Shown here piece after piece: positions 16,176 through 25,585 of a stretch of 64,000 nucleotides of DNA (positions within the stretch are counted from its first letter, which is position 1; each line of letters begins with the position of its first letter). The stretch is from Pseudomonadota bacterium (GTDB taxonomy: Bacteria > Desulfobacterota > Desulfovibrionia > Desulfovibrionales > Desulfovibrionaceae): NCBI GenBank assembly GCA_023411815.1, contig JAEYOJ010000133.1, positions 29,825 through 93,824 on the forward strand, in the 5' to 3' direction. The position numbers and the translations under genes are program-made. The notes under the pieces were generated by a model that did not search any database, was not told the DNA's origin, and was given only the letters and a program-made list of their open reading frames with translations.

Positions 16176-17891
16176 ATGTCGACATTGGGTGCAGGCGATC
16201 TATCCGGGGACTCGGTGCCCTTGCGCAGGACGGGCGGGCCAAGGTCAATCAGAAATGCCCCTTTGACCGGAGCGTGCGTAGCTGCGTTCATTGCCCTCCT
16301 CAGCATTCCGTTTATCTTCCAGGCCTTGGCGCAGTCCCATTCACCGGCATCTTCTTCCTCTTCTCCCGCTCTGCTTTACGGCAGCCCGACAGCCGGCTTC
16401 ATGCTGCTCCTGCCCGCGCTCCTCGCCCTGGCGGCTGGCGCATGGTTCGCCAAACGCGCTCTGTCCATGCGCAGGGCCGAGGCGCGGCTGAACAGCGCGG
16501 AGGAATCTTTCCACCGCCTGCTCGATTTCGCGCCAGTGGGCATCTTCATGCATGACGGCGCGAGAATCGTGTACGCCAACCGCCGGTGCGCCGAATACCT
16601 TGGCGCGTCCTCGCCGATGGACATCGTGGGCAAACCCAACCTGCACTTCGTGCATCCCGGCTTTCACTCGCGCGTCGACGCCTATGTCGCGGAGCACCTG
16701 CAATCAGGCCACAGCATGCCCTTGGACGAACAGGTATTCCTGCGCCAGGACGGCGGGGAGATCTGGGTCGAAGTCGCTGCCAGCCCGGTCGGGTCCGACG
16801 ACAGGCGCCTCGTGCAGGTGATCTTTCAGGACATCAGCGCACGCAAGGCGGCCGAGGAAGAGTTGCGCAAAGCCGAGGAGCGCTATCGCTCACTATTCGA
16901 GCAGGCCATAGAAGGGATTTATCGCTCGACCATCGAGGGCGGCTTCGAGGAGATCAATCCACCTCTGGCGGCCATGCTAGGCTACGGCTCGCCCGAGGAA
17001 CTCGTGGCCGCGGTGCGCGACATAGACCGCGAGCTTTACGTGCCGCCCGGCCGCAGGGCGGACTTCCTGGCCAGCTTCGGCCAGGATGACAGGGCGCTCG
17101 GATTCGAATCCCAGGTGCGCCGCAAGGACGGCAGCGTCATCTGGGTGCTGGAAAACACGCGCGCCGTCAGGGACGCCGCAGGCCGCATCATTCGATTCGA
17201 GGGGAGCATGGTGGACATCACCCGGCGCAAACAGTTCGAGCAGCGGCTCAAGGCTTCGCTGGAAGAAAAGGAGATCATGCTCCGGGAGATTCACCACAGG
17301 GTCAAGAACAACCTGCAGGTGGTATCGGCGTTCCTGAGCCTGCAGGGCGACTCCCTGACGGACCCTACGGTGAGGAGCGCCTTCCGCGAGGGCCAGAACC
17401 GCATTCGCGCCTTGGCTGCAATACACGAGTCGCTCTACCAGTCGTCGGACCTGCGAGGCATCGATCTTTCGGTGTATATCCCGCGCCTGGCCAAGCACGT
17501 GTTCAGCTCCTATGTGCATGGCCCCGGCAAGGTCCGGCTGGCGCTGGACGTGGACACCGTGCAGGTCGCCATCGACACGGCCATTCCGTGCGGGCTGATC
17601 GTCAACGAGCTTCTGTCCAATGCGCTCAAGCACGGCTTCCCCGATGGCCGCGACGGTGCGGTCCGCATCAGCCTGACCGGCGGAAACGGGCGGGTCACCC
17701 TGGCTGTGCGCGATGACGGCGTGGGTCTGCCGGCCACGTTCGACCCCCAGAGCCGCCAGACCCTGGGAGTGCAGATCCTGGGCGCTCTCGTTCAGCAGCT
17801 TGGGGGCGTCATGGAGTACGGTTCGGCTGAGGGCACCGCGTTCTCCGTGGTCTTCAGCCCCAAGGAAGGCAGGACGCCGTTGATGAACTGA
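16176..17891 (+). CDS. PAS-domain sensor histidine kinase (HisKA_2/HWE type)
   Basis: A 571-residue membrane kinase. Two hydrophobic segments lie at about residues 31-52 and 72-92, separated by a short serine-rich loop, so it has almost no periplasmic sensor. Two PAS domains follow (about 110-225 and 235-355; SFHRLLDFAPVGIFM, RYRSLFEQAIEGIY), then the phosphoacceptor box LREIHHRVKNNLQVVSAFLSLQ of HisKA_2 kinases and an HATPase domain (GLIVNELLSNALKHGFP, RDDGVGLP). No response regulator is adjacent. The start at 16176 is the best open ATG but its ribosome site is weak. Confidence 0.87.
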   Translation: MSTLGAGDLSGDSVPLRRTGGPRSIRNAPLTGACVAAFIALLSIPFIFQALAQSHSPASSSSSPALLYGSPTAGFMLLLPALLALAAGAWFAKRALSMRRAEARLNSAEESFHRLLDFAPVGIFMHDGARIVYANRRCAEYLGASSPMDIVGKPNLHFVHPGFHSRVDAYVAEHLQSGHSMPLDEQVFLRQDGGEIWVEVAASPVGSDDRRLVQVIFQDISARKAAEEELRKAEERYRSLFEQAIEGIYRSTIEGGFEEINPPLAAMLGYGSPEELVAAVRDIDRELYVPPGRRADFLASFGQDDRALGFESQVRRKDGSVIWVLENTRAVRDAAGRIIRFEGSMVDITRRKQFEQRLKASLEEKEIMLREIHHRVKNNLQVVSAFLSLQGDSLTDPTVRSAFREGQNRIRALAAIHESLYQSSDLRGIDLSVYIPRLAKHVFSSYVHGPGKVRLALDVDTVQVAIDTAIPCGLIVNELLSNALKHGFPDGRDGAVRISLTGGNGRVTLAVRDDGVGLPATFDPQSRQTLGVQILGALVQQLGGVMEYGSAEGTAFSVVFSPKEGRTPLMN

Positions 17892-18155
17892 GCCGGGCTT
17901 TGCTGCGTATCGTTCCTTCCTTTTGTGCAAGCCTGCCATGCAGACCCGCCTTGCCTGCCTGAAGAGAGATCGGCAGAAAATAATGCTCCCGGTGGAGCCT
18001 CGTTTCGCCAGCCGTGGCGGGCGGTTGCTCCGGCGGATTGGAGATGGCGTGGTTCCGCCGACGTTTTCTTCCTGCCCCGAGTAGGGTATGCTTGGCTTTC
18101 CGTTCATATCGCCGGAATAATAGTCAGCCTGCCCCTTCTCGGAGACCAAAGGACC

Positions 18156-21100
18156 ATGCCCGACTTCGTCCACCTGCACTGCCATACCGAGTTCAGCCTG
18201 CTGGACGGCGCCATCCGCATCAAGGACCTCTGCGCCAAGACCAAGGATTTCGGCTCGCCGGCCGTGGCCATCACCGACCACGGCAACATGCACGGTGCGG
18301 TGGACTTCTACATGAAGGCCAAGGATTGCGGCATCAAGCCCATCCTGGGCTGCGAAGTCTACGTCGCCGGCGAGGGCGGGGTGGAGGACAGGAGCCCCGG
18401 CGCCAAGCGCCACCACCTGGTGCTGCTGGCCAAGGACATCACGGGCTACCACAATCTGCTCAAGCTGGTTTCCAAAGCTTGTCTGTACGGTTTCCACTAC
18501 AAGCCGCGCGTGGACAAGACATGGCTCATGGAGCACTCCGAGGGACTCATCGCCCTGTCTGCCTGCCTGGCGGGCGAGATTCCGCGCGTGCTCATGGGCC
18601 AGGGGCTGGATGCCGGCATCCGCACAGCCAACGAATACGCCCAGATTTTTCCCGGCCGCTTTTATCTGGAACTGCAGGCAAACGGCCTGGAGGAGCAGTT
18701 CCGGGCCAACGAGCTGATCCGCAAGTGCGCCGACGCCACGGGTTTGCCGCTGGTGGCCACAAACGACTGCCACTACCTGACGCGCGAGGACGTCGAGGCC
18801 CACGACGTGCTCCTGTGCATCCAGACCGCGGCCATGGTCGCGGACAAGGACCGCATGCGCTTCGGCACCAGCGAGTTGTACTACCGTCCGCCGCAGGAGA
18901 TGCAGCGCGAGTTCTCGGACTGCCCGGAGGCCCTGGAGAACACGCTCAAGATCGCGGACATGTGCAGCGTGGATCTGAACCTCAAACAGCTGCACTTTCC
19001 GCGCTACGAGCTGTCCGAGGGCATGACCCTGGAGGACGAGTTCCGCAAGCTGTCCCGGGACGGGCTCAAGGAACGCTTGGAGAGGCTGCCCTACAAGGTC
19101 GACGATGAGGCCTACTGGAAGCGCTTCGAGTACGAGCTGGACGTCATCTGCAAGATGCAGTTCCCGGGCTACTTCCTCATCGTGCAGGATTTCATCAACT
19201 GGGCCAAGCGCAACGCCATTCCCGTGGGGCCCGGCCGCGGTTCGGCCGCCGGCTCCATCGTGGCCTGGGCGCTCAAGATCACCAACCTGGACCCCATCCC
19301 GTACAGCCTGCTGTTCGAGCGCTTCCTGAACGTGGAACGCATCTCCATGCCGGATATCGACGTGGACTTCTGCGAACGCAGGCGCCACGAGGTCATCGAC
19401 TACGTGACCCGCCATTACGGCGAGGACAACGTGGCCCAGATCACGACCTTCGGGACCATGAAGGCCAAGGCCGCGGTCAAGGACGTGGGCCGGGCCTTGG
19501 GCATGAGCTTCGCGGACACCAACCGCATCGCCAAGCTCATCCCCGAAGACCTCAAGATGACCATCCCCAAGGCCCTGGATGCTGAACAGGAGTTGCGTAA
19601 CCTGTACGACCTCGATCCGCAGGTGCGCAAATGCCTGGACGTGTCCATCCGCCTGGAAGGACTGTGCCGGCACTGCTCCACGCACGCCGCCGGCGTGGTC
19701 ATCAGCCCCGGCCCCATGTGGGACTACCTGCCGATCTACCGTGATAAAAAGGGCGGCGTGGTCACGCAGTACGACATGAAGAAGGTCGAGAAGGTCGGGC
19801 TGGTCAAGTTCGACTTCCTGGGCCTGCGCACCATGACCGTCATCCACGACACCCTGGACAACATACGCCTCCAGGGCCTGACTCCGCCGGACCTGGACGT
19901 CCTGCCCCTGGACGACCCGGAGACGTACAAGCTCTATTCGCGCGGCGACACGGACGGCATCTTCCAGGTCGAGTCCTCGGGCATGCGCAAGTACCTGCAG
20001 ATGCTCAAGCCGTCCTGCTTCGAGGACATCATCGCCATGCTCGCCCTGTACCGTCCCGGTCCGCTTGGCTCGGGCATGGTGGACGAGTTCATCAAGCGCA
20101 AGCACGGCGAGGTGCCCGTGACCTATCCGCACGAGAGCCTGCGCGAGGTGCTCCAGCCCACCTACGGCGTCATCGTCTACCAGGAACAGGTCATGTCCGT
20201 GGCCCAGATCATGTCGGGCTACACGCTCGGTCAGGCCGACCTCCTGCGCCGGGCCATGGGCAAGAAGAACCCCGAGGAGATGGCCAAGCAGCGCGAGCGG
20301 TTCATGTCCGGCGCGCGCGAGAACAAGATCGCCGACTCCACGGCCAAAGAGGTCTTCGACCTCATGGAGAAGTTCGCCGAGTACGGCTTCAACAAGTCGC
20401 ACAGCGCGGCCTACGCGCTCATCTCCTACCACACGGCCTATCTCAAGGTGCACCACAAGCACGAGTTCATGGCCGCGATCATGACCTCGGAAATCGAGAA
20501 CCAGGACAAGATCCTCAAGTACATAAACGCCTGCCGGGACATGGAGATCAAGATCCTGCCGCCGGACGTGAACGCCAGCCTGCGACAGTTCACGGTGGAG
20601 CAGGGGCGCATCCGCTACGGCCTGGGCGGGGTCAAGAACGTGGGCGACGAGGCCATCAAGGACATCGTGGCCGCGCGCGAGACGGACGGGCCGTTCCGCA
20701 GCCTGCTGGACCTGTGCGGCCGGGGCAACCTGCGCAAGGTCACCAAGCGCGTGCTGGAGAGCCTCATCAAGGCCGGGGCCATGGACGGCTTCGGAGCCAC
20801 GCGTGCGGCGCTTATCGCCGGCCTGGACCGCGCCGTCGGCCTGGCCCAGAAGAAGCAGAAGGAGCGCGAATCGGGCCAGATCTCCATGCTCGGGCTCATG
20901 GGCACCAACGAGCGCGAGGCCGCCTTGCCCGGCCTGGGCGTGGCCTGCCCGGAGCAGACCCTGGAGGAGTGGCCCGACGACGAGAAGCTGCGCAACGAGA
21001 AGGAGGCTCTGGGCTTCTACCTGTCCAGCCACCCGCTGCTGACCTTCCGCCACGAGTTGCGCCGCCTGCGCTGCCCGAACCTTGAGGAATGCGCCGAGAT

Positions 21101-21620
21101 GGGCGCGGGCATGCAGGTCAAGGTGGCCCTGCTCATCACGGGCGTCAAGGAGCACATCACCAAGCGCGGCGACAGGATGGCCTTCTGTCAGGCCGAGGAT
21201 CTGACCGGGGCCACGGAGCTGGTCATGTTCCCCGAGGTCTACCAGAAGGCCAAGCCGCATCTGGAAGGGGATCAGCCGCTGCTCGTAACGGCCAAGATCA
21301 GCGAGATCGAAGGCGGGGAGGGCGACGACGAGGAGGCCGCGCCCAAGCGGGCCAAGCTGCTGGCCGAGGACGTCTGCCTCCTGTCGAGCGTCGTCTCGGT
21401 AGGCGAAGATCCGGTGGAGCTCTGCCTGCCCAGGTCGGCTTTCGAGGACGGCCGCATGAATGCACTCAAGGCCATTCTGTCCCGTTATCCAGGCCGCGCG
21501 CCGGTGCAGCTGGAACTGGCCCTGCCCGAAGGCTGCTGCCGTCTGCGCCTCGGGCCGCGTTACACCGTGGCGCCCACGGTCGAATTCTGGAAGGAAATCG
21601 AGGAGTGGCGCACGGCGTGA
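18156..21620 (+). CDS. dnaE: DNA polymerase III alpha subunit
   Basis: An 1154-residue replicative polymerase. It begins at ATG 18156 (GGAGACCAAAGG upstream) with the PHP domain FVHLHCHTEFSLLDGA and ITDHGNMHG. The catalytic palm carries GPGRGSAAGSIVAWALKITNLDPI and MPDIDVDFCERRR. A helix-hairpin-helix/tandem region (TYGVIVYQEQVM, YGFNKSHSAAYALISY) and a C-terminal OB-fold (VKVALLITGVKEHITKRG) follow. The length matches the DnaE1 family. The plus frame is open for 231 bases upstream but without coding features. Confidence 0.96.
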   Translation: MPDFVHLHCHTEFSLLDGAIRIKDLCAKTKDFGSPAVAITDHGNMHGAVDFYMKAKDCGIKPILGCEVYVAGEGGVEDRSPGAKRHHLVLLAKDITGYHNLLKLVSKACLYGFHYKPRVDKTWLMEHSEGLIALSACLAGEIPRVLMGQGLDAGIRTANEYAQIFPGRFYLELQANGLEEQFRANELIRKCADATGLPLVATNDCHYLTREDVEAHDVLLCIQTAAMVADKDRMRFGTSELYYRPPQEMQREFSDCPEALENTLKIADMCSVDLNLKQLHFPRYELSEGMTLEDEFRKLSRDGLKERLERLPYKVDDEAYWKRFEYELDVICKMQFPGYFLIVQDFINWAKRNAIPVGPGRGSAAGSIVAWALKITNLDPIPYSLLFERFLNVERISMPDIDVDFCERRRHEVIDYVTRHYGEDNVAQITTFGTMKAKAAVKDVGRALGMSFADTNRIAKLIPEDLKMTIPKALDAEQELRNLYDLDPQVRKCLDVSIRLEGLCRHCSTHAAGVVISPGPMWDYLPIYRDKKGGVVTQYDMKKVEKVGLVKFDFLGLRTMTVIHDTLDNIRLQGLTPPDLDVLPLDDPETYKLYSRGDTDGIFQVESSGMRKYLQMLKPSCFEDIIAMLALYRPGPLGSGMVDEFIKRKHGEVPVTYPHESLREVLQPTYGVIVYQEQVMSVAQIMSGYTLGQADLLRRAMGKKNPEEMAKQRERFMSGARENKIADSTAKEVFDLMEKFAEYGFNKSHSAAYALISYHTAYLKVHHKHEFMAAIMTSEIENQDKILKYINACRDMEIKILPPDVNASLRQFTVEQGRIRYGLGGVKNVGDEAIKDIVAARETDGPFRSLLDLCGRGNLRKVTKRVLESLIKAGAMDGFGATRAALIAGLDRAVGLAQKKQKERESGQISMLGLMGTNEREAALPGLGVACPEQTLEEWPDDEKLRNEKEALGFYLSSHPLLTFRHELRRLRCPNLEECAEMGAGMQVKVALLITGVKEHITKRGDRMAFCQAEDLTGATELVMFPEVYQKAKPHLEGDQPLLVTAKISEIEGGEGDDEEAAPKRAKLLAEDVCLLSSVVSVGEDPVELCLPRSAFEDGRMNALKAILSRYPGRAPVQLELALPEGCCRLRLGPRYTVAPTVEFWKEIEEWRTA

Positions 21621-21643
21621 TGGGCGGGCGGACGCTCGCGCGC

Positions 21644-21940
21644 CTATTCATCAACGCCTGCGGACGAGTCATCCGTCAGGCCGGGAATGGCCAGTTCCAA
21701 GGCGGCCACGGCAAGGCCCACCAGCTTCCAATCCTTCGAGACCACGGCGTAACAGAGGTTGACCAGGGCCACTTCCAAGGCCTCGCCGGCCTTGCCTTCG
21801 CCGAAGATGGTGTGTTCCCTGCCCAGGCTGGCGCACATGAGCGTGTCGTTGACCTTGAGCATGCGCCGGCCGCTCTCGATCAGGTGTCGTAGCCGGTCGT
21901 CGTCGAAGTCGATGATGGTATCGTATGTTCTTGGGGGCAT
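21644..21940 (-). CDS. Uncharacterised 98-residue protein
   Basis: A small soluble protein starting PPRTYDTIIDFDDDRLRHLIESGRRMLKVNDTLM and ending in an acidic tail. The second half is helical (EALEVALVNLCYAVVSKDWKLVGLAVAALELAIPG). I do not recognise a family. The start at 21940 is chosen because upstream in-frame sequence overlaps the queD leader antisense; the ribosome-binding site is poor. It is convergent with dnaE, 23 nt from its stop. Confidence 0.5.
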   Translation of the reverse strand: MPPRTYDTIIDFDDDRLRHLIESGRRMLKVNDTLMCASLGREHTIFGEGKAGEALEVALVNLCYAVVSKDWKLVGLAVAALELAIPGLTDDSSAGVDE

Positions 21941-22195
21941 AAGTATCCAGTGGCGAGCTGGCGCCGGGGTCGGTATATGTGTTGCCGCAAAAAGGAAGAG
22001 CGCTTTTTCTAAGGTCATGCGTAATAAATGTAAAGCTTTTGCGTGATATTGTTCGCAATGTCTATGGTTTGGCGGCTCCGGCCGGGCTCCGGGGTTCCAA
22101 GTGGTTGTGGGCCGCCATGAGCGGTGGTATGCAGGACGGCAAACGTCACGCGGCGGACTTCCTGCCGCAGGCAAGGCTATTCGGACGGAGAGGGG

Positions 22196-22591
22196 ATGGG
22201 TACAGGCAGATGGCGGCTGACCGTGCGCGAGGAATTTTCGGCCTCCCACCAGTTGCGGCATTATCAAGGTAAATGTGAGGCCCTGCACGGCCATAATTTC
22301 GGCGTCGAGGTGAGCATCGAGGGCGATCGCACGGACGAGCGCACGGGCATGCTGCTGGACTTCAAGGTGCTCAAGGACATAACTCGCGAGAGCGTGGGGC
22401 TGCTCGACCATAAGCACCTGAACGACCTGGAAGCCTTTGCCGGCGAGAATCCCTCTTCCGAACACCTGGCGCGATTTCTGTTCCGTGAGATCGAGCACCG
22501 CCTGGGCGGCTACGCCGTAAGCTTGGTCGAGGTCACGGTGGCCGAGAAATCCAGCCAATCCGCGACATATTTCGAACCTGTCGAGAAGTAG
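22196..22591 (+). CDS. queD: 6-carboxy-5,6,7,8-tetrahydropterin synthase (PTPS family)
   Basis: A 131-residue enzyme of the queuosine/preQ0 pathway converting dihydroneopterin triphosphate. The zinc-binding histidines are visible in FSASHQL (His18) and LHGHNF (His31, His33), with the catalytic cysteine in KCEALHGH and LDHKHLND contributing the second active-site His. VAEKSSQSATY carries the pterin-binding Glu. ATG 22196 follows CGGAGAGGGG. It lies 7 nt before dtd and is probably co-transcribed with it. Confidence 0.9.
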   Translation: MGTGRWRLTVREEFSASHQLRHYQGKCEALHGHNFGVEVSIEGDRTDERTGMLLDFKVLKDITRESVGLLDHKHLNDLEAFAGENPSSEHLARFLFREIEHRLGGYAVSLVEVTVAEKSSQSATYFEPVEK

Positions 22592-22598
22592 GGCGGCC

Positions 22599-23078
22599 AT
22601 GCGTTTCCTCCTGCAGCGGGTCAGGCGTGCCGAGGTGCGCGTGCGCGAACCGGCAGGCTGGCGAGTGAGCGGCTCCATCGGTCATGGATTGCTGGTGCTG
22701 GCCGGATTCGGTCGCGAGGATGGATCGGACCTGCCAGTTTCTCCGGCCTGGAAGCGCATGGTCGACAAGGTTATGGATATGCGGGTTTTCTCGGACGAGA
22801 ATGACAAGCTCAACCTGAATTTGCGCGAGGCCGGCGGAGAGTTGCTTCTGGTTTCGCAGTTCACGCTGTACGCCGACTGTCGGCGCGGCCGGCGGCCGTC
22901 CTTCACGGACGCGGCGTCGCCAGCCACGGCCGAGGCCTTGTACGAGCGCCTTGGCGCGGATTTTGAATCCGCATTGCCCGGCCGGATGGCTCGCGGCGTT
23001 TTTGGCGGCGACATGGATGTCGAGCTGGTCAACTGGGGGCCGGTGACCATCTGGCTGGATTCCTCGGAGTTCGCGTAG
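22599..23078 (+). CDS. dtd: D-aminoacyl-tRNA deacylase
   Basis: A 159-residue DTD that removes D-amino acids (and glycine from tRNA-Ala). It has the catalytic-region motif LLVSQFTLYADCRRGRRPSF and a C-terminal NWGPVTIWLDS corresponding to the cis Gly-Pro (NxGPVT) selectivity filter. An insertion (REPAGWRVSG) in the first hairpin and a few extra residues give a slightly longer protein than the usual 145-150. Close spacing to queD indicates an operon. Confidence 0.95.
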   Translation: MRFLLQRVRRAEVRVREPAGWRVSGSIGHGLLVLAGFGREDGSDLPVSPAWKRMVDKVMDMRVFSDENDKLNLNLREAGGELLLVSQFTLYADCRRGRRPSFTDAASPATAEALYERLGADFESALPGRMARGVFGGDMDVELVNWGPVTIWLDSSEFA

Positions 23079-23120
23079 CGGGCCGTACCCCACGGATGGA
23101 CCGGCCGGGCGGGATCTGAA

Positions 23121-23558
23121 ATGGAAGAGTACTTCCTACGGACAATGGCCGCGCCGCACCAGGCGCGCAAGCTGTCAAAAACGGCTGTCTGCCTTCTGCG
23201 GCAGTATCTCCTCGACGAGGAGTTGCTGTACGACATCGACCTTGCCCTGTGCGAGGCCTGCTTCAACGTGGCCGTGCACGCCTATCCCGAAGGGCGGTCG
23301 GGCGATGTGGAGATTACGGTGCGCCTGGAGCCGGAGGGGTTCGTGGAGCTGCGCGTGGCTGATTGGGGGCGGGGCCTGGATTGGGAGCGCGTGCGCTTCG
23401 AGAATCCGGGGGCATCCGCCGAGAGCGGCCGAGGGCTGTTCATTCTGCGCAAGCTGGCTGACGCGCTGGAATACGGCAGCTCCGAAGGCAAGAACCAGGT
23501 CGTCATACGCAAAAACATCGGAAGCTCAGCATGGAAGAATTCCGCGTCGATACCATAG
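23121..23558 (+). CDS. Anti-sigma factor kinase (RsbW/SpoIIAB-type HATPase)
   Basis: A 145-residue ATP-binding protein with the N box ALCEACFNVAVHAYP (canonical E-x-x-x-N-x-x-x-H-A), G1 box RVADWGRGLDW (D-x-G-x-G) and G2 SGRGLFILRKLAD. Such proteins phosphorylate a STAS partner on serine and hold a sigma factor or other target. Its last 28 bases overlap the STAS gene, showing coupled synthesis of the pair. No sigma factor gene is close by. Confidence 0.88.
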   Translation: MEEYFLRTMAAPHQARKLSKTAVCLLRQYLLDEELLYDIDLALCEACFNVAVHAYPEGRSGDVEITVRLEPEGFVELRVADWGRGLDWERVRFENPGASAESGRGLFILRKLADALEYGSSEGKNQVVIRKNIGSSAWKNSASIP

Positions 23559-23872
23559 GCGAAGCGCAGGTGATCCGCTTCGCGGGCGAAATCACCATGG
23601 ATAACGCCCGGGAACTCAAGAACCGCGGCCGTCAGGTCGTGGAGGGCCAGGGCCGGGCCGTGGTCATGGATCTCTCCAAGGTCACCTTCATCGACAGCTC
23701 CGGCATCGGTTTCCTCATCGTGCTCAAGTCGCGCTGCGACGAGGCCGGCAAACGCTTCGCGCTGCTTTCCCCGAGCGTTCAGGTGCGCAAGACCCTGCGG
23801 CTGGTGCAGCTTGACGCCATCTTTCCGGTGGCGGCCAATGAAGGGGATCTGACCAGGATCCTGTCCCTGTGA
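23531..23872 (+). CDS. STAS-domain anti-anti-sigma factor
   Basis: A 113-residue STAS protein. The phosphorylatable serine is in VTFIDSSGIGFLIVL, in the expected place after the third strand. It pairs with the overlapping RsbW-like kinase to make a partner-switching module. Without a neighbouring PP2C phosphatase or sigma factor the controlled process cannot be named; glycosyltransferase and flagellar genes follow downstream. Confidence 0.9.
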   Translation: MEEFRVDTIGEAQVIRFAGEITMDNARELKNRGRQVVEGQGRAVVMDLSKVTFIDSSGIGFLIVLKSRCDEAGKRFALLSPSVQVRKTLRLVQLDAIFPVAANEGDLTRILSL

Positions 23873-23893
23873 GAACCTCGTCCCCATCTTCCA

Positions 23894-25585
23894 GTGCACG
23901 ATAAGCGCGAGACCACATACCAGGCCACGACGTCGGGCGACGGCGACATCCTGCTGAGCGTCGACGGCAAGACCTGGCGTTTGCTGGGTCGATCCGGGGC
24001 CGAAACCGAGCTCAGGCCGGCGCGTGAATTCCTGGCCTCCAGCAACGGCTTGCCCGTGGTCATCGGCGCGGGCATGGGCAATGCCCTGGCCCTGCTGTTG
24101 GCCGGCGGATGCGGCCCCGTGGCCGTGGTGGACTGCGAGAGGTCCATCCAGGACCTGAGCGGTTCGCGCGAGCGTTTCGGACTGGCTCCCGGCGTGACCT
24201 GGATTGACGCTCCCAGCGCCGAACAGGCCTTGCGCGAGCTGACCCGCTGGCAGGAGGCCAACGGCGGGGCGCCGCTCATGCCCATCGTGCACCCGGTCTA
24301 CCTGCGCCTGCGGCCTAGCTATTACCTGGCCCTGCGCGAGAGCTGCCGCGCGAGCCGCAGCTTCGACTTCTGGTCCCGCGCGCGCTACACCAAGTTCACC
24401 TCCTGGCCTCCCAGGCTGCTACTCCTGTCCAGCCGTTATTTCCTCATGGGCGAGATGGAGGCGGCCTGCAAGCGTCTGGGCGTGCCGCACCGCTTCATCG
24501 ACATCGGGGACAAGGAGCGGGGCAGCACCGAGTTCGTGGAAATGCTGCTATCGGCCGTGGTGGAATTCAGGCCCGACTTCGTGCTGACCATCAACCATCT
24601 CGGCGTGGACCGCGAGGGCGTGCTAGTGGAACTGCTTTCCCGCCTGGAGTTGCCGCTGGCTTCCTGGTTCGTGGACAACCCGCACCTCATTCTCTCGCTG
24701 TATAAGCGTTTGGACAATCCGTTCACGGCCATCTTCACCTGGGACCGGGACAACATTCCCTCGCTCAAGGCCCAGGGTTTTCCCAACGTGGACTATCTGC
24801 CGCTGGGCGTGGATCTCGAACGTTTCCGGCCGCCGACGTATCAGCCGGCACATCATCCCTGGCGGGCGCGCATCTCCTTCGTGGGCAATTCCATGCTCTC
24901 CAAGGTTGCTCACCGGCTCAAGGGGGCCAAGGCGCCCCGGCCGCTCATCCTGGCCTACCGCGAGGTGGCCCGGAATTTTGCCGCGAGCGAGGCCCGCTCG
25001 GTGCGCGACTTCCTGGCCGGCGAGTATCCGGACCTCTTCGACCTGTACGAGGCCTTGCCGAGCCTGGAGCGGCGCCTGGCCTTCGAGGCCCTGCTGACCT
25101 GGGAGGCCACGCGGCGCTACCGCCTGTCCTGCGTGGAAAAGATCTTGCCCTTCGATCCTCTCATCGTCGGCGACCGCTTGTGGAAGACGGCGCTCAAGGG
25201 CCGCTCCGAGCCCTGGCGCTGGCACCATGAGCTCAGCTACTACTCGGACTTGCCTGGCTTCTATCCGCTCAGCGACATCAACTTCAACTGCACGAGCAAG
25301 CAGATGAAGGGCGCGGTGAACCAGCGCGTGTTCGACGTGCCGGCCTGCGGCGGCTTCGTGCTTTCGGATTACCGCGAGCAGATGGAGGATCTTTTCGAGT
25401 TGGGCCGCGAAGCCATCTGCTACCGCGACCCGGAGGAGATCCCCGAGATCGTCCACTTCTACCTGGACAACCCGTCTGCGCGGGAGCGCGTGGCCCGCGC
25501 CGGCCGCGAGCGCGTGCTGCGCGACCACGGCTACGACCTGCGCCTCGATACGCTCATGCGCGCCATGCAGCGTCTGTATGGCTAA
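23894..25585 (+). CDS. CgeB-like glycosyltransferase
   Basis: A 563-residue protein. The central part has a GT-B look (VDNPHLILSLYKRLDNPFTAIFTWDRD, PNVDYLPLGVDLERFRP). The C-terminal 100 residues follow the CgeB/Glyco_trans_1_2 pattern (NQRVFDVPACGGFVLSDYREQMEDLFELG, YRDPEEIPEIVHFYL). The N-terminal 120 residues resemble a Rossmann lobe (VVIGAGMGNALALLLAGG). A GTG start at 23894 is the only upstream choice and has no clear Shine-Dalgarno. It overlaps the next glycosyltransferase by 8 bases. Acceptor unknown; flagellin is a reasonable guess given the downstream genes. Confidence 0.75.
   Translation: MHDKRETTYQATTSGDGDILLSVDGKTWRLLGRSGAETELRPAREFLASSNGLPVVIGAGMGNALALLLAGGCGPVAVVDCERSIQDLSGSRERFGLAPGVTWIDAPSAEQALRELTRWQEANGGAPLMPIVHPVYLRLRPSYYLALRESCRASRSFDFWSRARYTKFTSWPPRLLLLSSRYFLMGEMEAACKRLGVPHRFIDIGDKERGSTEFVEMLLSAVVEFRPDFVLTINHLGVDREGVLVELLSRLELPLASWFVDNPHLILSLYKRLDNPFTAIFTWDRDNIPSLKAQGFPNVDYLPLGVDLERFRPPTYQPAHHPWRARISFVGNSMLSKVAHRLKGAKAPRPLILAYREVARNFAASEARSVRDFLAGEYPDLFDLYEALPSLERRLAFEALLTWEATRRYRLSCVEKILPFDPLIVGDRLWKTALKGRSEPWRWHHELSYYSDLPGFYPLSDINFNCTSKQMKGAVNQRVFDVPACGGFVLSDYREQMEDLFELGREAICYRDPEEIPEIVHFYLDNPSARERVARAGRERVLRDHGYDLRLDTLMRAMQRLYG

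Noticed and set aside
16977..21260. A 1427-codon open frame on the minus strand opposite the kinase and dnaE genes
   Set aside because: The translation is a biased His/Val/Leu/Asp/Gly mix without any domain or start signal. Long antisense frames of this kind are expected in GC-rich genes when the reverse frame rarely meets stops; dnaE on the other strand is clearly real.
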